Assembly: GCF_000016665.1 (NCBI RefSeq)
Contig: NC_009523.1
Coordinates: 124,001-188,000 of the forward strand
Direction of reading: 5' to 3'
Source of the DNA: Roseiflexus sp. RS-1
GTDB taxonomy: Bacteria; Chloroflexota; Chloroflexia; Chloroflexales; Roseiflexaceae
DNA length: 64,000 nt
The translations under genes were made by a program, and so were the position numbers. The notes below the pieces were generated by a model. It ran no database searches. It was not told where the DNA came from and saw only the letters and a list, made by a program, of their open reading frames with translations. Shown piece after piece: positions 15,126-25,008 of the stretch (its first letter is position 1; every line of letters begins with the position of its first letter).

Positions 15126-16925
15126 ATGTTGCTTGAACTCAACATCAGCGATTTTGCGATTATCGAACGCCTCAATCTGCGCTTCTGCGACGGGTTCAAT
15201 GTCCTGACCGGCGAAACCGGCGCTGGCAAGTCGATCATTATCGATGCGCTAGGCACGCTGCGCGGCGAGCGGACTGACCCCTCGTTTGTGCGCGCCGGAA
15301 GTGAGCGCGCGCGGGTTGAGGGGATTTTCAGCATCGCCGATCGCCCCGATCTCCTCGCGCTCCTCGATGAGTATGGCTTGCGCGACGACGACGATCAGGT
15401 GATCCTGTCACGCGAGATCATCCGTGAGAGCGGGCGCAGTGTTGCGCGCGTGAACGGTCGTGCGGTAAGCAGCGCCGTGTTGCGCGATATTGGCAGCCGC
15501 CTGGTTGATATTCACGGTCAACACGAAGGTCTTTCGCTCTTCAACAGTCGCACCCACGGCGAGATGCTCGATCGGTTCGGCGGTCTGATACCGTTGCGTG
15601 AACGGGTTGCGGCGCAGGTTGCGGCGCTGCGCCAGGTGCGCGACGAACTCGATGCGTTGCGGCGCGCAGCGCAGCGTCGGACTGAGCGCATCCAGGAGTT
15701 GACGTTCCTGCTCGAGGACGTTCGAGCAGCGCGTCTGCGTCCGGGTGAAGAGGAGGAGTTGCTGCGCGAGCGTGCGCTGCTTCAGAATGGTGCGCGCATT
15801 ACAGAACTGGTGACAACGACATATGCGCTCCTGTATACCGGCGATGAGACAGGGCGACGCGCCGCTCGACCCGCCGTCGAACTCCTGGGCGCTATCAACG
15901 ATGCGCTGACCGAACTCGCCCGCCTTGACCCGACGCTGAGCCAGGCAGCCGAACAGGCGGCTGAACTGCTCTACAGTGTTGAGGATCTGGCAACGCGCAT
16001 CCGCGCCTATCGCGATTCCATGGAGTTTGATCCGGCTCGTCTCGATGCTATCGAGGATCGTTTGACGCTGATCCGCGATATGCAGCGAAAGTATCGCGGC
16101 AGTATCGAGCATATCCTGGAGCGCGCAGCATCCGCTGAGGCGGAGATTGAACGCCTGACCCGCAGCGCGGAGCATCTGGCTGACCTGGAAGCGAAAGAAC
16201 AACGCCTGCTCGATGAGATCGGTCGTCTCGCTGGCGAGTTGTCGCAACGGCGGCGTGAAGCAGGTGATCGCCTGGCAGCGGCGGTCGAACAGGCAGCGCG
16301 CGATCTCGCTCTCCCACATGTGCGCTTCGCAGTCAATCTGGAACGCACTGAAGATCCGGAAGGGGTTCCAATCATCGAGAACGGCGTTGAGCGCCGCTGG
16401 TCGTTTGATCGCTCCGGTGTCGATACGGTTGAATTCCTGCTCTCGCCCAACCCCGGCGAACCGCTCAAGCCACTGGCGCGGATTGCGTCGGGCGGCGAAA
16501 GCGCCCGTCTGCTGCTGGCGTTGAAATCGATCCTTTCGCGCGTTGATGACATTCCGACCCTGGTGTTCGATGAGATCGACGTCGGCGTTGGCGGTCGCGC
16601 CGGTCAGGTGGTGGGCGAGAAACTCTGGAGCATCAGCGACCGGCATCAGGTCATCTGCATCACGCACCTGCCGCAGGTCGCCGCATTCGCCGATGCGCAC
16701 TACGCAATTGCCAAACTCTTCAGTGACGGCCGAACGCGCACGGTGGTGGCGCAACTCGACGATGCCCAGCGAGCGCATGAGATTGCTGCCATGCTCGATG
16801 GTACGCCGGTGAGCGAACACAGTCTTCGGAGCGCTCTGGATATGCTCGAACGGGCGCGGGCGTACAAACAGCGGACTGATCGCAATCTGTCACCTGACGC
16901 ACTTCACGTTGAGGTCAAGCAATGA
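15126..16925 (+). CDS. recN: DNA repair protein RecN (SMC-like ATPase)
   Basis: A 599-residue SMC-family protein for double-strand-break repair. The N-terminal ATPase half has GETGAGKS (residues 29-36) and the Q-loop GQHEGLSLF. A long charged coiled coil fills the middle (about residues 160-360). The C-terminal half carries the ABC signature IASGGESARLLLALKS, Walker B TLVFDEIDVGVGG, and ITHLPQVAAFAD. Length is usual for RecN (about 550-600). Confidence 0.96.
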   Translation: MLLELNISDFAIIERLNLRFCDGFNVLTGETGAGKSIIIDALGTLRGERTDPSFVRAGSERARVEGIFSIADRPDLLALLDEYGLRDDDDQVILSREIIRESGRSVARVNGRAVSSAVLRDIGSRLVDIHGQHEGLSLFNSRTHGEMLDRFGGLIPLRERVAAQVAALRQVRDELDALRRAAQRRTERIQELTFLLEDVRAARLRPGEEEELLRERALLQNGARITELVTTTYALLYTGDETGRRAARPAVELLGAINDALTELARLDPTLSQAAEQAAELLYSVEDLATRIRAYRDSMEFDPARLDAIEDRLTLIRDMQRKYRGSIEHILERAASAEAEIERLTRSAEHLADLEAKEQRLLDEIGRLAGELSQRRREAGDRLAAAVEQAARDLALPHVRFAVNLERTEDPEGVPIIENGVERRWSFDRSGVDTVEFLLSPNPGEPLKPLARIASGGESARLLLALKSILSRVDDIPTLVFDEIDVGVGGRAGQVVGEKLWSISDRHQVICITHLPQVAAFADAHYAIAKLFSDGRTRTVVAQLDDAQRAHEIAAMLDGTPVSEHSLRSALDMLERARAYKQRTDRNLSPDALHVEVKQ

Positions 16926-16963
16926 TCAACTGGCTTGAGGATTAACTAGCAGGAGGTTCTCAG

Positions 16964-19900
16964 GTGTTACGTCCATCTCCTGTCGCAGTCTGGTGCGAGC
17001 GTGTGATCGAGGGTGGATGGTTGCTCGCGCTGCTCCTGATACCAACATACTTCAATCTGCTGTCAGCCCGTCACTTCGAGCCGGATAAAGCCACGACGCT
17101 GCGCTCGATTGTGATGATCATGCTGGCAGCGGCGCTGATCCATGCACTCGAAAAAATCTCTGCCTCACGCCCTCCTGCCGACGGGGACGCAAACGGCGCC
17201 TCCTGGTGGCGTCGTGTCGCCGCTGTGCCGCTCGCTGTTCCAACCCTGATCTATGCTGCGGTCTTCGTGCTGGCGACAGTGGTGTCGGTCGCGCCAGCGG
17301 TCAGTTTCTGGGGGTCCTACCAGCGCTTGCAAGGCACATTCACGAACCTCTCCTATATCATGCTCGGCGTCCTGATTGCGCTCTACCTGCGTCGTCGCGC
17401 GCAACTTGATCGCCTGGTCGTCGTGATGATCCTGTCCAGCCTGATCGCCGCTGGCTACGGTCTCGTGCAGCATCTTCAGCTCGATCCGCTCCCCTGGCGC
17501 GGCGATGTGGTGTCCCGCGTCGCTTCCACGATGGGAAATTCGATCTTTGTGGCAGCGTACATGATCATGGTGCTGCCCTACGCGCTCTATCGCGGCATTA
17601 TTGCCGTGCATCATGCGCGCAGCAGCCAGGTCTCCCCTTCGCAGCCGTCGGTCGATCTCGGATGGGGAGCGGCGTATGCGCTCCTGGCGCTGGCCGCGCT
17701 GGCGCTGGTTTTCGCCGCCATGATGTTCAGCGCAGTGGTGCGCGCCGCCGATCTGCGCTACTGGTGGGTCTACCCCGGTGCGCTGGTGGTTGCGGGCGGG
17801 TTGTTTCTGCTGATCGCACTGGCGCCGCACCGCGCTGAGCGCCTGACATTCGGGACGCTGATACCAGGCATCCTGCTGCTCGGATACGTCATCCTTCTCG
17901 GCATTTCGTATACGCTGGGGCAGGGACCGAACCAGCGGGTGGTTCCGCTGGAGGGGCGGCCGGGGGTTGAGTGGCCACTCTGGTTGGGGATTGCGACCGC
18001 GCTCATGACAGCCGGTTATGCGCTGGTGATTCTGCTTCCGCGGCGCCCCGACACTCCATCGCGCCTCAGTTACGCACTCGAAGCGGTCGGTGCATTCGTG
18101 ATCACAGCCCTGCTGCTGATCGCCACCTTTTTTACCCAGAGTCGCGGACCCTGGATCGGCGGCTTTGCAGCCCTGTTTGTGTTCTTTACCCTGCTGATTG
18201 TGCTCGCGTTGCACCGGGCGCGTCGGGATAACCCGGCGCGTGTGCGACTCTGGCGCGGGTTGCTGATCGGTGAAGTGACGCTGGCGATTGCGCTGGGCGG
18301 CTTCCTGGCAGCCTTCAACCTTTCTGATGCGCCGGTCTTTCAGCAGTTGCGCGATGTTCCGTACATCGGTCGCATGGGGCGTCTGCTCGAAGTGGAGAGC
18401 GGCACAGGACGGGTGCGCTGGTTGATCTGGTTCGGCGATGATAAAGCCGGCGGCGCCGCCGGTCTCATCCGCTCCGACCCATTGCGCATGATCGTCGGAT
18501 GGGGTCCCGAAACCATGTTTGTGGCGTACAACCCGTTCTACCCCCCATCGCTCACCAGCCTCGAAGCACGATCAGCATCGCCGGATCGATCCCACCAGGC
18601 GTATCTCGATGAGATCATCAACAAAGGGTTGCTCGGGCTGATCAGTTACCTCTTTCTCCTGTTCAGTTTCTTCGCGCTGGCGTGGCGTCTGATGACGCAC
18701 CTGGACGATTGGGGGTTGCAGGTGCTGATCATCGCTGCGGTTGCCGCCGTGACGGCGCACGCGGTTGAGGGATTGACCGGCATCCCGATTGTATCGACGT
18801 TGATGCTCCAATGGGTGTCTTTTGCGGTTGTCGTGTCTGCTGGCGGAATCGCCGGCATGTACCGCCTGCCCGGTATGCCGCCTGTACAGACCATGCCGGA
18901 GAAGGCATCAGCTTTGCCTGGAGCGCCAACTCCCGATAACGCGACCCGTTCAAGCAGAACGCCGAAAGACAGAGCGCCGGAGAAAGCGACAACATCTGCC
19001 CGTCAGCGCAGCGGGCGACGCGCCGAGGCGGTCAGGCGCGGATCGTCGCCTGCTCGACCGGCTGCGTCACGCACCCGCCAGGAAGGGCGTGCAGCGGCGA
19101 TGGCCGTGTACGCCGTGATTCTCATCATCGCCCTGCTGGGCGTCTGGGCGTTCAATGTGGACAGCGTGCTCGCGGATATGCGGCTGCAACAGGCGCAGGG
19201 GTATATCGACAATCCGGGCGGCAGGCTGGAACAACAGATCATCGGCGCCAGTTATCTGCTCGACGCGATCCGCATGGAGCCGGATCAGGACTTCTACTAC
19301 CTGACCCTTGGTCGGTCGCTGATGACCATGGTCACGCTGCGCGTCAATGAGGCGCGCCAGAACGGTGCATCGCTCGGTCAGATCGACCCGAATGCCAGCG
19401 TTGCAACGCTGCTGCAACTCGATGACACGGCGGCGCTGCAGTCGTTTGTGCTGCAACGCACGCCGATGGAACTGCTGAGTTATGCCCGCGCCGTTCTGCT
19501 GCGCGCGCAGCAACTGGCGCCGCTCAACAAGGATCACGCTGCCAACCTGGCGCGCATGTACAATTTCTGGTACCAGAACCTGAGCGGTGGTCAGGATCGC
19601 GAAGCGCTGACGCAGGCGATAGAATGGTATCAACGAGCGCACGCAATTGCGCCACAGGATGTCGCCATTCTGAACGAGTACGCTGCCGCCGTCGCCCGAT
19701 CCGGCGACTACGATCAGGCGCTGGCGTTGCTCGAAAAGTCGCGCTGGCTCGACCCGCTCTACAACGATACGCCTCTGCGGATGGGCGACATCCTGCGCAC
19801 GCAGGGGAAATTCGCCGACGCTGTCGATCACTACCTGATGGTGCTGGAGCGTGACCCGCGCGCGCTCGATGGGCAGATCACCGCCATCGCCGCAGCGCTC

Positions 19901-20251
19901 TCCTCTGATCCTGATCAGATGAAACGCCTGCGCGACGGCTACCTGGCGGCGCGATCTTCCCGCCCCGATGACCCGCAACTGTCGTCGATCATCGGATTGC
20001 TGTCGGTGCGCGCTGGCGACCTCGAAACCGCTGCAACCGCGTTTGCCGAAGCGGTACGCTTGCAACCGGACAACCTGGAAGCGCGCCAGAACTACACGAT
20101 CGTGCTCAGTGATCTGCTGCGCTACGATCAGGCGGCGCAACAGGCGCAGGAACTGTTGACGCGTGCGGCGCAACGCCAGGAGACGACCGACCAGCAGCGC
20201 GCTGCGATCGAAGCCTTGCTCGGTTATCTCCGACAACGCGCGGGCGGTTGA
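16964..20251 (+). CDS. O-antigen polymerase/ligase-like membrane protein with C-terminal TPR domain
   Basis: A 1095-residue protein. Residues about 15-640 hold roughly 14 membrane segments. The Wzy_C-like signature FFTQSRGPWIGGFAALF is followed by a large extracytoplasmic loop containing GWGPETM, SHQAYLDEIINKGLLGL and a further membrane bundle. A basic Ser/Arg/Pro linker (about 650-710) and one more helix lead to TPR units (EWYQRAHAIAPQD, ALALLEKSRWLDP, AFAEAVRLQPDN). The class polymerises or ligates cell-surface polysaccharide. The GTG start has AGGAGG seven bases upstream. No glycosyltransferases lie beside it, so its substrate is unknown. Confidence 0.82.
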   Translation: MLRPSPVAVWCERVIEGGWLLALLLIPTYFNLLSARHFEPDKATTLRSIVMIMLAAALIHALEKISASRPPADGDANGASWWRRVAAVPLAVPTLIYAAVFVLATVVSVAPAVSFWGSYQRLQGTFTNLSYIMLGVLIALYLRRRAQLDRLVVVMILSSLIAAGYGLVQHLQLDPLPWRGDVVSRVASTMGNSIFVAAYMIMVLPYALYRGIIAVHHARSSQVSPSQPSVDLGWGAAYALLALAALALVFAAMMFSAVVRAADLRYWWVYPGALVVAGGLFLLIALAPHRAERLTFGTLIPGILLLGYVILLGISYTLGQGPNQRVVPLEGRPGVEWPLWLGIATALMTAGYALVILLPRRPDTPSRLSYALEAVGAFVITALLLIATFFTQSRGPWIGGFAALFVFFTLLIVLALHRARRDNPARVRLWRGLLIGEVTLAIALGGFLAAFNLSDAPVFQQLRDVPYIGRMGRLLEVESGTGRVRWLIWFGDDKAGGAAGLIRSDPLRMIVGWGPETMFVAYNPFYPPSLTSLEARSASPDRSHQAYLDEIINKGLLGLISYLFLLFSFFALAWRLMTHLDDWGLQVLIIAAVAAVTAHAVEGLTGIPIVSTLMLQWVSFAVVVSAGGIAGMYRLPGMPPVQTMPEKASALPGAPTPDNATRSSRTPKDRAPEKATTSARQRSGRRAEAVRRGSSPARPAASRTRQEGRAAAMAVYAVILIIALLGVWAFNVDSVLADMRLQQAQGYIDNPGGRLEQQIIGASYLLDAIRMEPDQDFYYLTLGRSLMTMVTLRVNEARQNGASLGQIDPNASVATLLQLDDTAALQSFVLQRTPMELLSYARAVLLRAQQLAPLNKDHAANLARMYNFWYQNLSGGQDREALTQAIEWYQRAHAIAPQDVAILNEYAAAVARSGDYDQALALLEKSRWLDPLYNDTPLRMGDILRTQGKFADAVDHYLMVLERDPRALDGQITAIAAALSSDPDQMKRLRDGYLAARSSRPDDPQLSSIIGLLSVRAGDLETAATAFAEAVRLQPDNLEARQNYTIVLSDLLRYDQAAQQAQELLTRAAQRQETTDQQRAAIEALLGYLRQRAGG

Positions 20252-20310
20252 TGATGGTTGTCGGTATCAGGAAAGAAACCCCTTTCTGCTCGCCATGGAG
20301 CGTCTGTTTG

Positions 20311-20349
20311 AACACCGTTTCGCCGATTCCGAATCGGCGGAACGGTGTT
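20311..20349. other. 39-base near-perfect palindrome (hairpin)
   Basis: The arms AACACCGTTTCGCCGATTC and GAATCGGCGGAACGGTGTT are complementary over 19 positions apart from one G-T wobble, with a single central base. It lies between the TPR membrane protein and the AEC carrier. No T run follows, so it may be an operator, an mRNA-stabilising hairpin or a factor-assisted terminator. Confidence 0.6.
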
Positions 20350-20386
20350 GATCAGTGTTCGCTCTGTCTGTTGTGTGGAGTGCGAT

Positions 20387-21298
20387 GTGCCTGCTCTGCT
20401 GTCGATCTTCCTCAACGTGCTCGCGCCGGTGTTCCTGCTGGTGTCCTTTGGTTACGTCGCCGGTCCGCGTCTCAACCTTGAATCGCGGACGCTGACCCGT
20501 TTCTCGTACTTTATTCTTATTCCCGCGTTCACCTTCGACGTCATGAGCAGCGCCCGCATTGGCGCAACCCTTGCCGGGCAAATGGTGGCATATACGATTG
20601 TCGTTCACCTGGGTTGTGCGGCTGTGGGCTATCTGGTCGCAACAGCGCTGCGGCGCCCGCCGAAAATGGTGGCTGCGTATATGCTGATCGCCATTTTTGG
20701 CAATGTTGGCAACTTTGGCATTCCTATCATTCAATTCCGCTTTCCCGGCAGCGATCAGGCGCTGGTTGCCGGCACCGTCTATTTCCTGGCGATTTCCAGC
20801 ATTGCCTTCGTTGTTGGGGTGGCGGCGGCAAACTGGCACCGCGGCAGCGCCTGGCGCGCAGCCCTTGCTGTTGTCAAAACGCCAGCCCTGATCGCAGTGC
20901 CGCCCGCACTGCTGGTCAACAGTTTGCAGATCGAACTCCCACCCCTCATCGCACGGTCGATCAGTCTGCTTGCTGCGGCAATGATCCCAACCATGCTGGT
21001 GGCGCTCGGCGTTCAACTTTCGGGCGCAGGTATGCCGCGCCTCACCTTCGATACCGTTCTGGCGGCGGCAGTCCGCCTGGCGGCAGGTCCGGCGCTGGCG
21101 CTGGCGCTGGCGCCGCTGTTCGGTCTCGACGGCATCGAGCGCGCGGTTGGCGTGTTGCAGGCAGCCATGCCAGCCGCCGTGCTCGCGTCGATCATTGCGG
21201 TCGAGAACGATCTGCTGCCGGAGTTTGTTATCACCACCGTCCTGTTTTCCACCCTGCTCAGCATCGTCACATTGACCATCGTTCTGGCGATTGTCTGA
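20387..21298 (+). CDS. AEC (auxin efflux carrier) family transporter
   Basis: A 303-residue membrane protein with about ten hydrophobic segments in two halves: FLNVLAPVFLLVSFGYVAG at the start, FGNVGNFGIPI in the first half, and PTMLVALGVQLSG in the second. Bacterial AEC proteins transport malate, malonate or other carboxylates. The GTG at 20387 is preferred because GGAG lies seven bases upstream; the longer in-frame start at 20345 lies inside the palindrome. It stands apart from the TRAP genes, which have their own promoter. Confidence 0.85.
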   Translation: MPALLSIFLNVLAPVFLLVSFGYVAGPRLNLESRTLTRFSYFILIPAFTFDVMSSARIGATLAGQMVAYTIVVHLGCAAVGYLVATALRRPPKMVAAYMLIAIFGNVGNFGIPIIQFRFPGSDQALVAGTVYFLAISSIAFVVGVAAANWHRGSAWRAALAVVKTPALIAVPPALLVNSLQIELPPLIARSISLLAAAMIPTMLVALGVQLSGAGMPRLTFDTVLAAAVRLAAGPALALALAPLFGLDGIERAVGVLQAAMPAAVLASIIAVENDLLPEFVITTVLFSTLLSIVTLTIVLAIV

Positions 21299-21306
21299 GA
21301 GAGTTA

Positions 21307-21315
21307 TGGTATAAT
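21307..21315 (+). promoter_or_regulatory. Extended -10 promoter of the TRAP transporter genes
   Basis: TGGTATAAT is a perfect extended -10 hexamer just past the AEC stop codon. It leaves a 5' leader of about 180 bases before the small permease gene. I see no riboswitch class in that leader. Confidence 0.6.
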
Positions 21316-21504
21316 AAACGTTGTCGGATCCTTATCTCTGCCTTCCCGTGATGTCCGTCTGATGCGCGTCATAGATATACGTGCGCTACGCATGGATAGT
21401 GCGTACCTGTGCACAGGGCTACACGTGTACTTTGATCTGCACGTTTTTTATAGAGTGGTAACGGTGCATTCCGGGTATCCGTACAAAAGCGTCAGGAGCG
21501 TTCT

Positions 21505-22101
21505 ATGCAGTTCCTCTTGCGCGTGAGCGATGCTATCGATGCGCTCAATGAATGGATTGGCAGCAAGACGGCGTACATTGTCATGGCGATGGTGGCGATC
21601 GGTTTTGTCAACGTTGTTGCGCGCTATGTCGGGCGTTTCATCGGCGTCCGTCTCACCTCGAACGCCATTATCGAGTTGCAGTGGTATCTCTTCTCGATCA
21701 TGTTCTTTCTGGGTTTTGCCTATATTTTGAAGCACAACCTGAATGTACGGGTCGATTTCTGGTACGCGAACTGGACCCCACAGCGCCGCGCCCTGATCGA
21801 TCTCGCCGGAACGCTGCTCTTCCTGATCCCCTTCTGTATCATTGCGATTATTGTGACTTTCAATCCGGTTATGTTTTCCTGGGGACGCCTGCCCAACGGC
21901 AGGTGGGGACCCTGGGAGATGTCGCCCGATCCTGATGGTCTCCCACGGGCGCCGATCAAGTCGATGATTATCGTCGCTTTTGTGCTACTCCTTTTGCAGG
22001 CGATCTCCCAGGCGATCAAATACCTTGCGATTGTGACCAATGCTGTTCGCGCCGAACAGGCGGCGCAGATCGAAGAGTACCATGCACCTGTAGTCGAATA
22101 G
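21505..22101 (+). CDS. TRAP transporter small permease (DctQ-like)
   Basis: A 198-residue protein with four membrane helices: ..[20 protein letters not shown], then [22 protein letters not shown] with NLNVRVDF, the usual DctQ pattern. It forms the membrane complex with the large permease for Na+-driven uptake of carboxylates captured by a periplasmic DctP protein. AGGAG precedes the ATG. No dctP gene lies upstream or downstream in this window. Confidence 0.9.
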   Translation: MQFLLRVSDAIDALNEWIGSKTAYIVMAMVAIGFVNVVARYVGRFIGVRLTSNAIIELQWYLFSIMFFLGFAYILKHNLNVRVDFWYANWTPQRRALIDLAGTLLFLIPFCIIAIIVTFNPVMFSWGRLPNGRWGPWEMSPDPDGLPRAPIKSMIIVAFVLLLLQAISQAIKYLAIVTNAVRAEQAAQIEEYHAPVVE

Positions 22102-22110
22102 GAGAGTACG

Positions 22111-23445
22111 ATGGGGTACGAGTGGCTGGCTATCGCCATGTTCGTCGGGTTCTTCTTTCTCCTGATTAGCGGGTACCCGGTGGCTTTCTCATTTGCGGGA
22201 ACGGCGATTGTCTTCGGGTTGATCGGATTGTCGCTCGATGCGTTCAAACTCGACCTGCTCCGCCTGCTGCCGAACCGCTGGTTTGGGACGATGTCCGACT
22301 TTACGTTGCTGGCGATCCCTTTTTTCATCTATCTCGGTTCGGTGCTCGAAAAATCAGGGCTGGCTGAAGAGCTGCTCGAAACCGTTGGCATTCTGCTCGG
22401 TCCGCTACGCGGCGGCATCGCTCTCGCCGTTGTTGCAGTGGGGACGCTCCTGGCAGCCACCACCGGCGTTGTTGCTGCGACGATCATTGCGATGGGGTTG
22501 ATCTCGCTACCGATCATGGTGCGCCTGGGGTACGACAAAGGCCTGGCGACCGGCGCGATCACATCATCGGGAACGCTGGCGCAGATGATTCCGCCGAGTC
22601 TGGTGCTGGTGGTGCTCAGCGATCAGATCGGCGTTTCGGTCGGCGATCTCTTCGCCGGCGCATTGATTCCGGGGTTGATGCTGGCCGGTTCGTATGCGCT
22701 CTACTGTCTGGTCATCGCCTATCTCAAACCAGACCTCGCGCCTCCTCTGCCACTGGAAATGCGCCAGATCCGTGGATGGGCGCTGTTCGCCAAATCGATG
22801 AAGGCGCTGGTACCGCCAATTGCGTTGATCTTTGCCGTGCTCGGAAGTATTTTCTTCGGTCTGGCGACGCCGACTGAAGCTGGATCGGTTGGCGCGGTCG
22901 GTGCGATCCTGCTCGCCTGGGCGAATAAGCGCCTGAGCTGGAAGTTGCTGGCAGACTCGGCGCTCAGCACGGCGCGCACCAGTACGCTGGTGATTATGAT
23001 CCTGTTCTGCTCCACGTTCTTCTCCCTGGTGTTCGATGGTCTGGGCGGCACAAAGTTTGTCACCGAGATTCTGACCGGTCTTCCGGGCGGGTTGCTGGCG
23101 TTCATTATTGTCAGTAACATCGTTGTCTTCCTGCTCGGCATTTTCCTGGAATTCGTCGAGATCTGCTTTATTGTCATGCCGCTCTTTGTTCCCGCCGCAA
23201 GTGCGCTCGGCGTCGATATGGTCTGGTTCGGCATCATGATGGCGGTCAATCTCCAGACCGCGTTCATCTCGCCACCGGTCGGCTTCTCGCTCTTCTACCT
23301 TCAGAGTGTGGCGCCAAAGGAAGTGGAAACTGCCGATATTCACAAAGGGGCAATACCGTTCATGGTGTTGCAACTCGTTGTGCTGATCCTGGTCATTCTG
23401 TTCCCCGGCACCGTTACCTGGCTGGTCGAGCGGGTCGCGGGGTAG
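22111..23445 (+). CDS. TRAP transporter large permease (DctM-like)
   Basis: A 444-residue membrane protein of about 12 helices, nine bases after the small permease. DctM hallmarks are present: [47 protein letters not shown]-like ([19 protein letters not shown]), and near the C-terminus [18 protein letters not shown]. It is the translocation subunit. A matching solute-binding protein is not encoded nearby. Confidence 0.93.
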   Translation: MGYEWLAIAMFVGFFFLLISGYPVAFSFAGTAIVFGLIGLSLDAFKLDLLRLLPNRWFGTMSDFTLLAIPFFIYLGSVLEKSGLAEELLETVGILLGPLRGGIALAVVAVGTLLAATTGVVAATIIAMGLISLPIMVRLGYDKGLATGAITSSGTLAQMIPPSLVLVVLSDQIGVSVGDLFAGALIPGLMLAGSYALYCLVIAYLKPDLAPPLPLEMRQIRGWALFAKSMKALVPPIALIFAVLGSIFFGLATPTEAGSVGAVGAILLAWANKRLSWKLLADSALSTARTSTLVIMILFCSTFFSLVFDGLGGTKFVTEILTGLPGGLLAFIIVSNIVVFLLGIFLEFVEICFIVMPLFVPAASALGVDMVWFGIMMAVNLQTAFISPPVGFSLFYLQSVAPKEVETADIHKGAIPFMVLQLVVLILVILFPGTVTWLVERVAG

Positions 23446-23512
23446 CGCCGGTGTGGAATATGACAAATGCGCCTGCCGCTCCTTCGCTGCGGGGAAGGCA
23501 GGAAATAGTGGA

Positions 23513-24424
23513 ATGATGAACACGAATCTCCTTGAGGACGATGTTGTCGGCAAAATCTACCTTGCCGACAACATCGACGTGCTGCGCACCCTTCCGTCGG
23601 AATCGGTAGACCTGATCTACATCGATCCCCCCTTCAACACCGGAAAAGTCCAGGAGCGCACCCAGCTCAAGACCGTGCGCTCTGAAAGCGGCGACCGTGT
23701 CGGCTTCCAGGGACATCGCTACGAGAGTATTGTTGTAGGGAAGAAGCGCTTTGCCGATCTCTTCGACGACTACCTGGCATTCCTGGAACCGCGTCTTGTC
23801 GAGGCGCACCGTATTCTGGCGCCGCATGGGTGCCTCTACGTTCACCTGGACTACCGCGAGGTGCATTACTGCAAGGTGCTGCTGGATGCCATCTTCGACC
23901 GCGCCTGCTTTTTGAACGAGATTATCTGGGCTTATGACTACGGCGGGCGTCCGAGGGACCGATGGCCTCCCAAGCACGACACCATCCTGCTCTACGCGAA
24001 GGTTCCCGGTCAGCATGTGTTCAATCTGGACGCAATCGAGCGCATCCCGTACATGGCGCCGGGACTGGTCGGACCTGAGAAGGCGGCGCGCGGGAAACTC
24101 CCAACCGATACATGGTGGCACACGATTGTTCCGACGAACGGTTCTGAGAAGACCGGGTATCCGACCCAGAAGCCGCTGGGGATTCTCCGCCGGATCATCC
24201 AGGCATCGTCTCACCCAGGGGCAGTCGTGCTCGACTTCTTCGCCGGTAGCGGGACGACGGGGATAGCGGCGCTGGAGTTGGGTCGGCGTTTCATTCTGGT
24301 GGACAACAGCCAGGAAGCCCTCCAGGTGATGGCCAGGCGATTCGATGGTATCAGGGGTATTACGTGGGTCGGTTTCGATCCGATGCCGTACCAGAAGGGC
24401 GAAAAGCAATATAGGCTGTTCTAA
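23513..24424 (+). CDS. Site-specific DNA methyltransferase, beta class (probable N6-adenine)
   Basis: A 303-residue S-adenosylmethionine-dependent methylase. Motif IV DPPFNTG lies near residue 40 and motif I FFAGSGTTG near 240, with a target-recognition region between. This order defines the beta class. DPPF usually means N6-adenine, less often N4-cytosine methylation. The motif YPTQKPLGILRRII precedes motif I, as in type II and type III Mod proteins. It is followed 29 bases later by a nuclease-like gene, and the pair looks like a type II restriction-modification system. The start ATG at 23513 (or 23516) follows AGGAAA. Confidence 0.9.
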   Translation: MMNTNLLEDDVVGKIYLADNIDVLRTLPSESVDLIYIDPPFNTGKVQERTQLKTVRSESGDRVGFQGHRYESIVVGKKRFADLFDDYLAFLEPRLVEAHRILAPHGCLYVHLDYREVHYCKVLLDAIFDRACFLNEIIWAYDYGGRPRDRWPPKHDTILLYAKVPGQHVFNLDAIERIPYMAPGLVGPEKAARGKLPTDTWWHTIVPTNGSEKTGYPTQKPLGILRRIIQASSHPGAVVLDFFAGSGTTGIAALELGRRFILVDNSQEALQVMARRFDGIRGITWVGFDPMPYQKGEKQYRLF

Positions 24425-24453
24425 ATGCCTACAAGACGGGATCAGGTGAACGG

Positions 24454-25008
24454 ATGCAACAGATCAAAGATCCTGATGTCCAGACACTCGTGTCAATCGC
24501 AGGCATGTTAAGGAAAGACTATGTTCGCGATGAGGATAATGACCCCTGGGCTGATAGCCCATTCGGATGGATTAGGACACGTCCCTCCCGGCAGCGCGGC
24601 AGGATCGGCGAGCAGCTTGTGGCTGGTTGGTGTGCGGCAAAAGGACTTGATGTCACGTCAAGCAGAAAACCAGAGGTAGACCGGGTCATTGCTGGAAAGC
24701 GTGTTGAGATCAAATTCTCAATGCTTTGGGAGAGTGGTATCTACAACTTCCAGCAAATTCGCGATCAGGATTACGAGTATGTCATCTGCCTCGGCATTTC
24801 GCCGTTCGACGCGCATTGCTGGGTGATCTCGAAAGATGTTCTTCGACAGTACGTCATTGGCCACACTCCTCAGCATACCGGAAGGCGCGGCACTGATACG
24901 TTCTGGCTTCAAGTCACAGTAGCGTCTCCTCCTGAGTGGTTAACAGCATACGGCGGAAGCCTCGCAGAAGCATACGAAATTATGCGGAAATGGCAGGCGA
25001 ATCTCTGA
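24454..25008 (+). CDS. Probable type II restriction endonuclease, PD-(D/E)xK-like
   Basis: A 184-residue protein directly downstream of the methylase. The stretch VDRVIAGKRVEIKFSMLW fits a PD-(D/E)xK core: an acidic residue in PEVDRVI, then E-x-K in VEIKFS. RGRIGEQLVAGWCAAKGL resembles the helix before the core in many restriction enzymes. It ends with WLTAYGGSLAEAYEIM. Codon use is less GC-rich than its neighbours, which fits horizontal acquisition. The recognition sequence cannot be told. Methylase neighbourhood is the main support. Confidence 0.7.
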   Translation: MQQIKDPDVQTLVSIAGMLRKDYVRDEDNDPWADSPFGWIRTRPSRQRGRIGEQLVAGWCAAKGLDVTSSRKPEVDRVIAGKRVEIKFSMLWESGIYNFQQIRDQDYEYVICLGISPFDAHCWVISKDVLRQYVIGHTPQHTGRRGTDTFWLQVTVASPPEWLTAYGGSLAEAYEIMRKWQANL

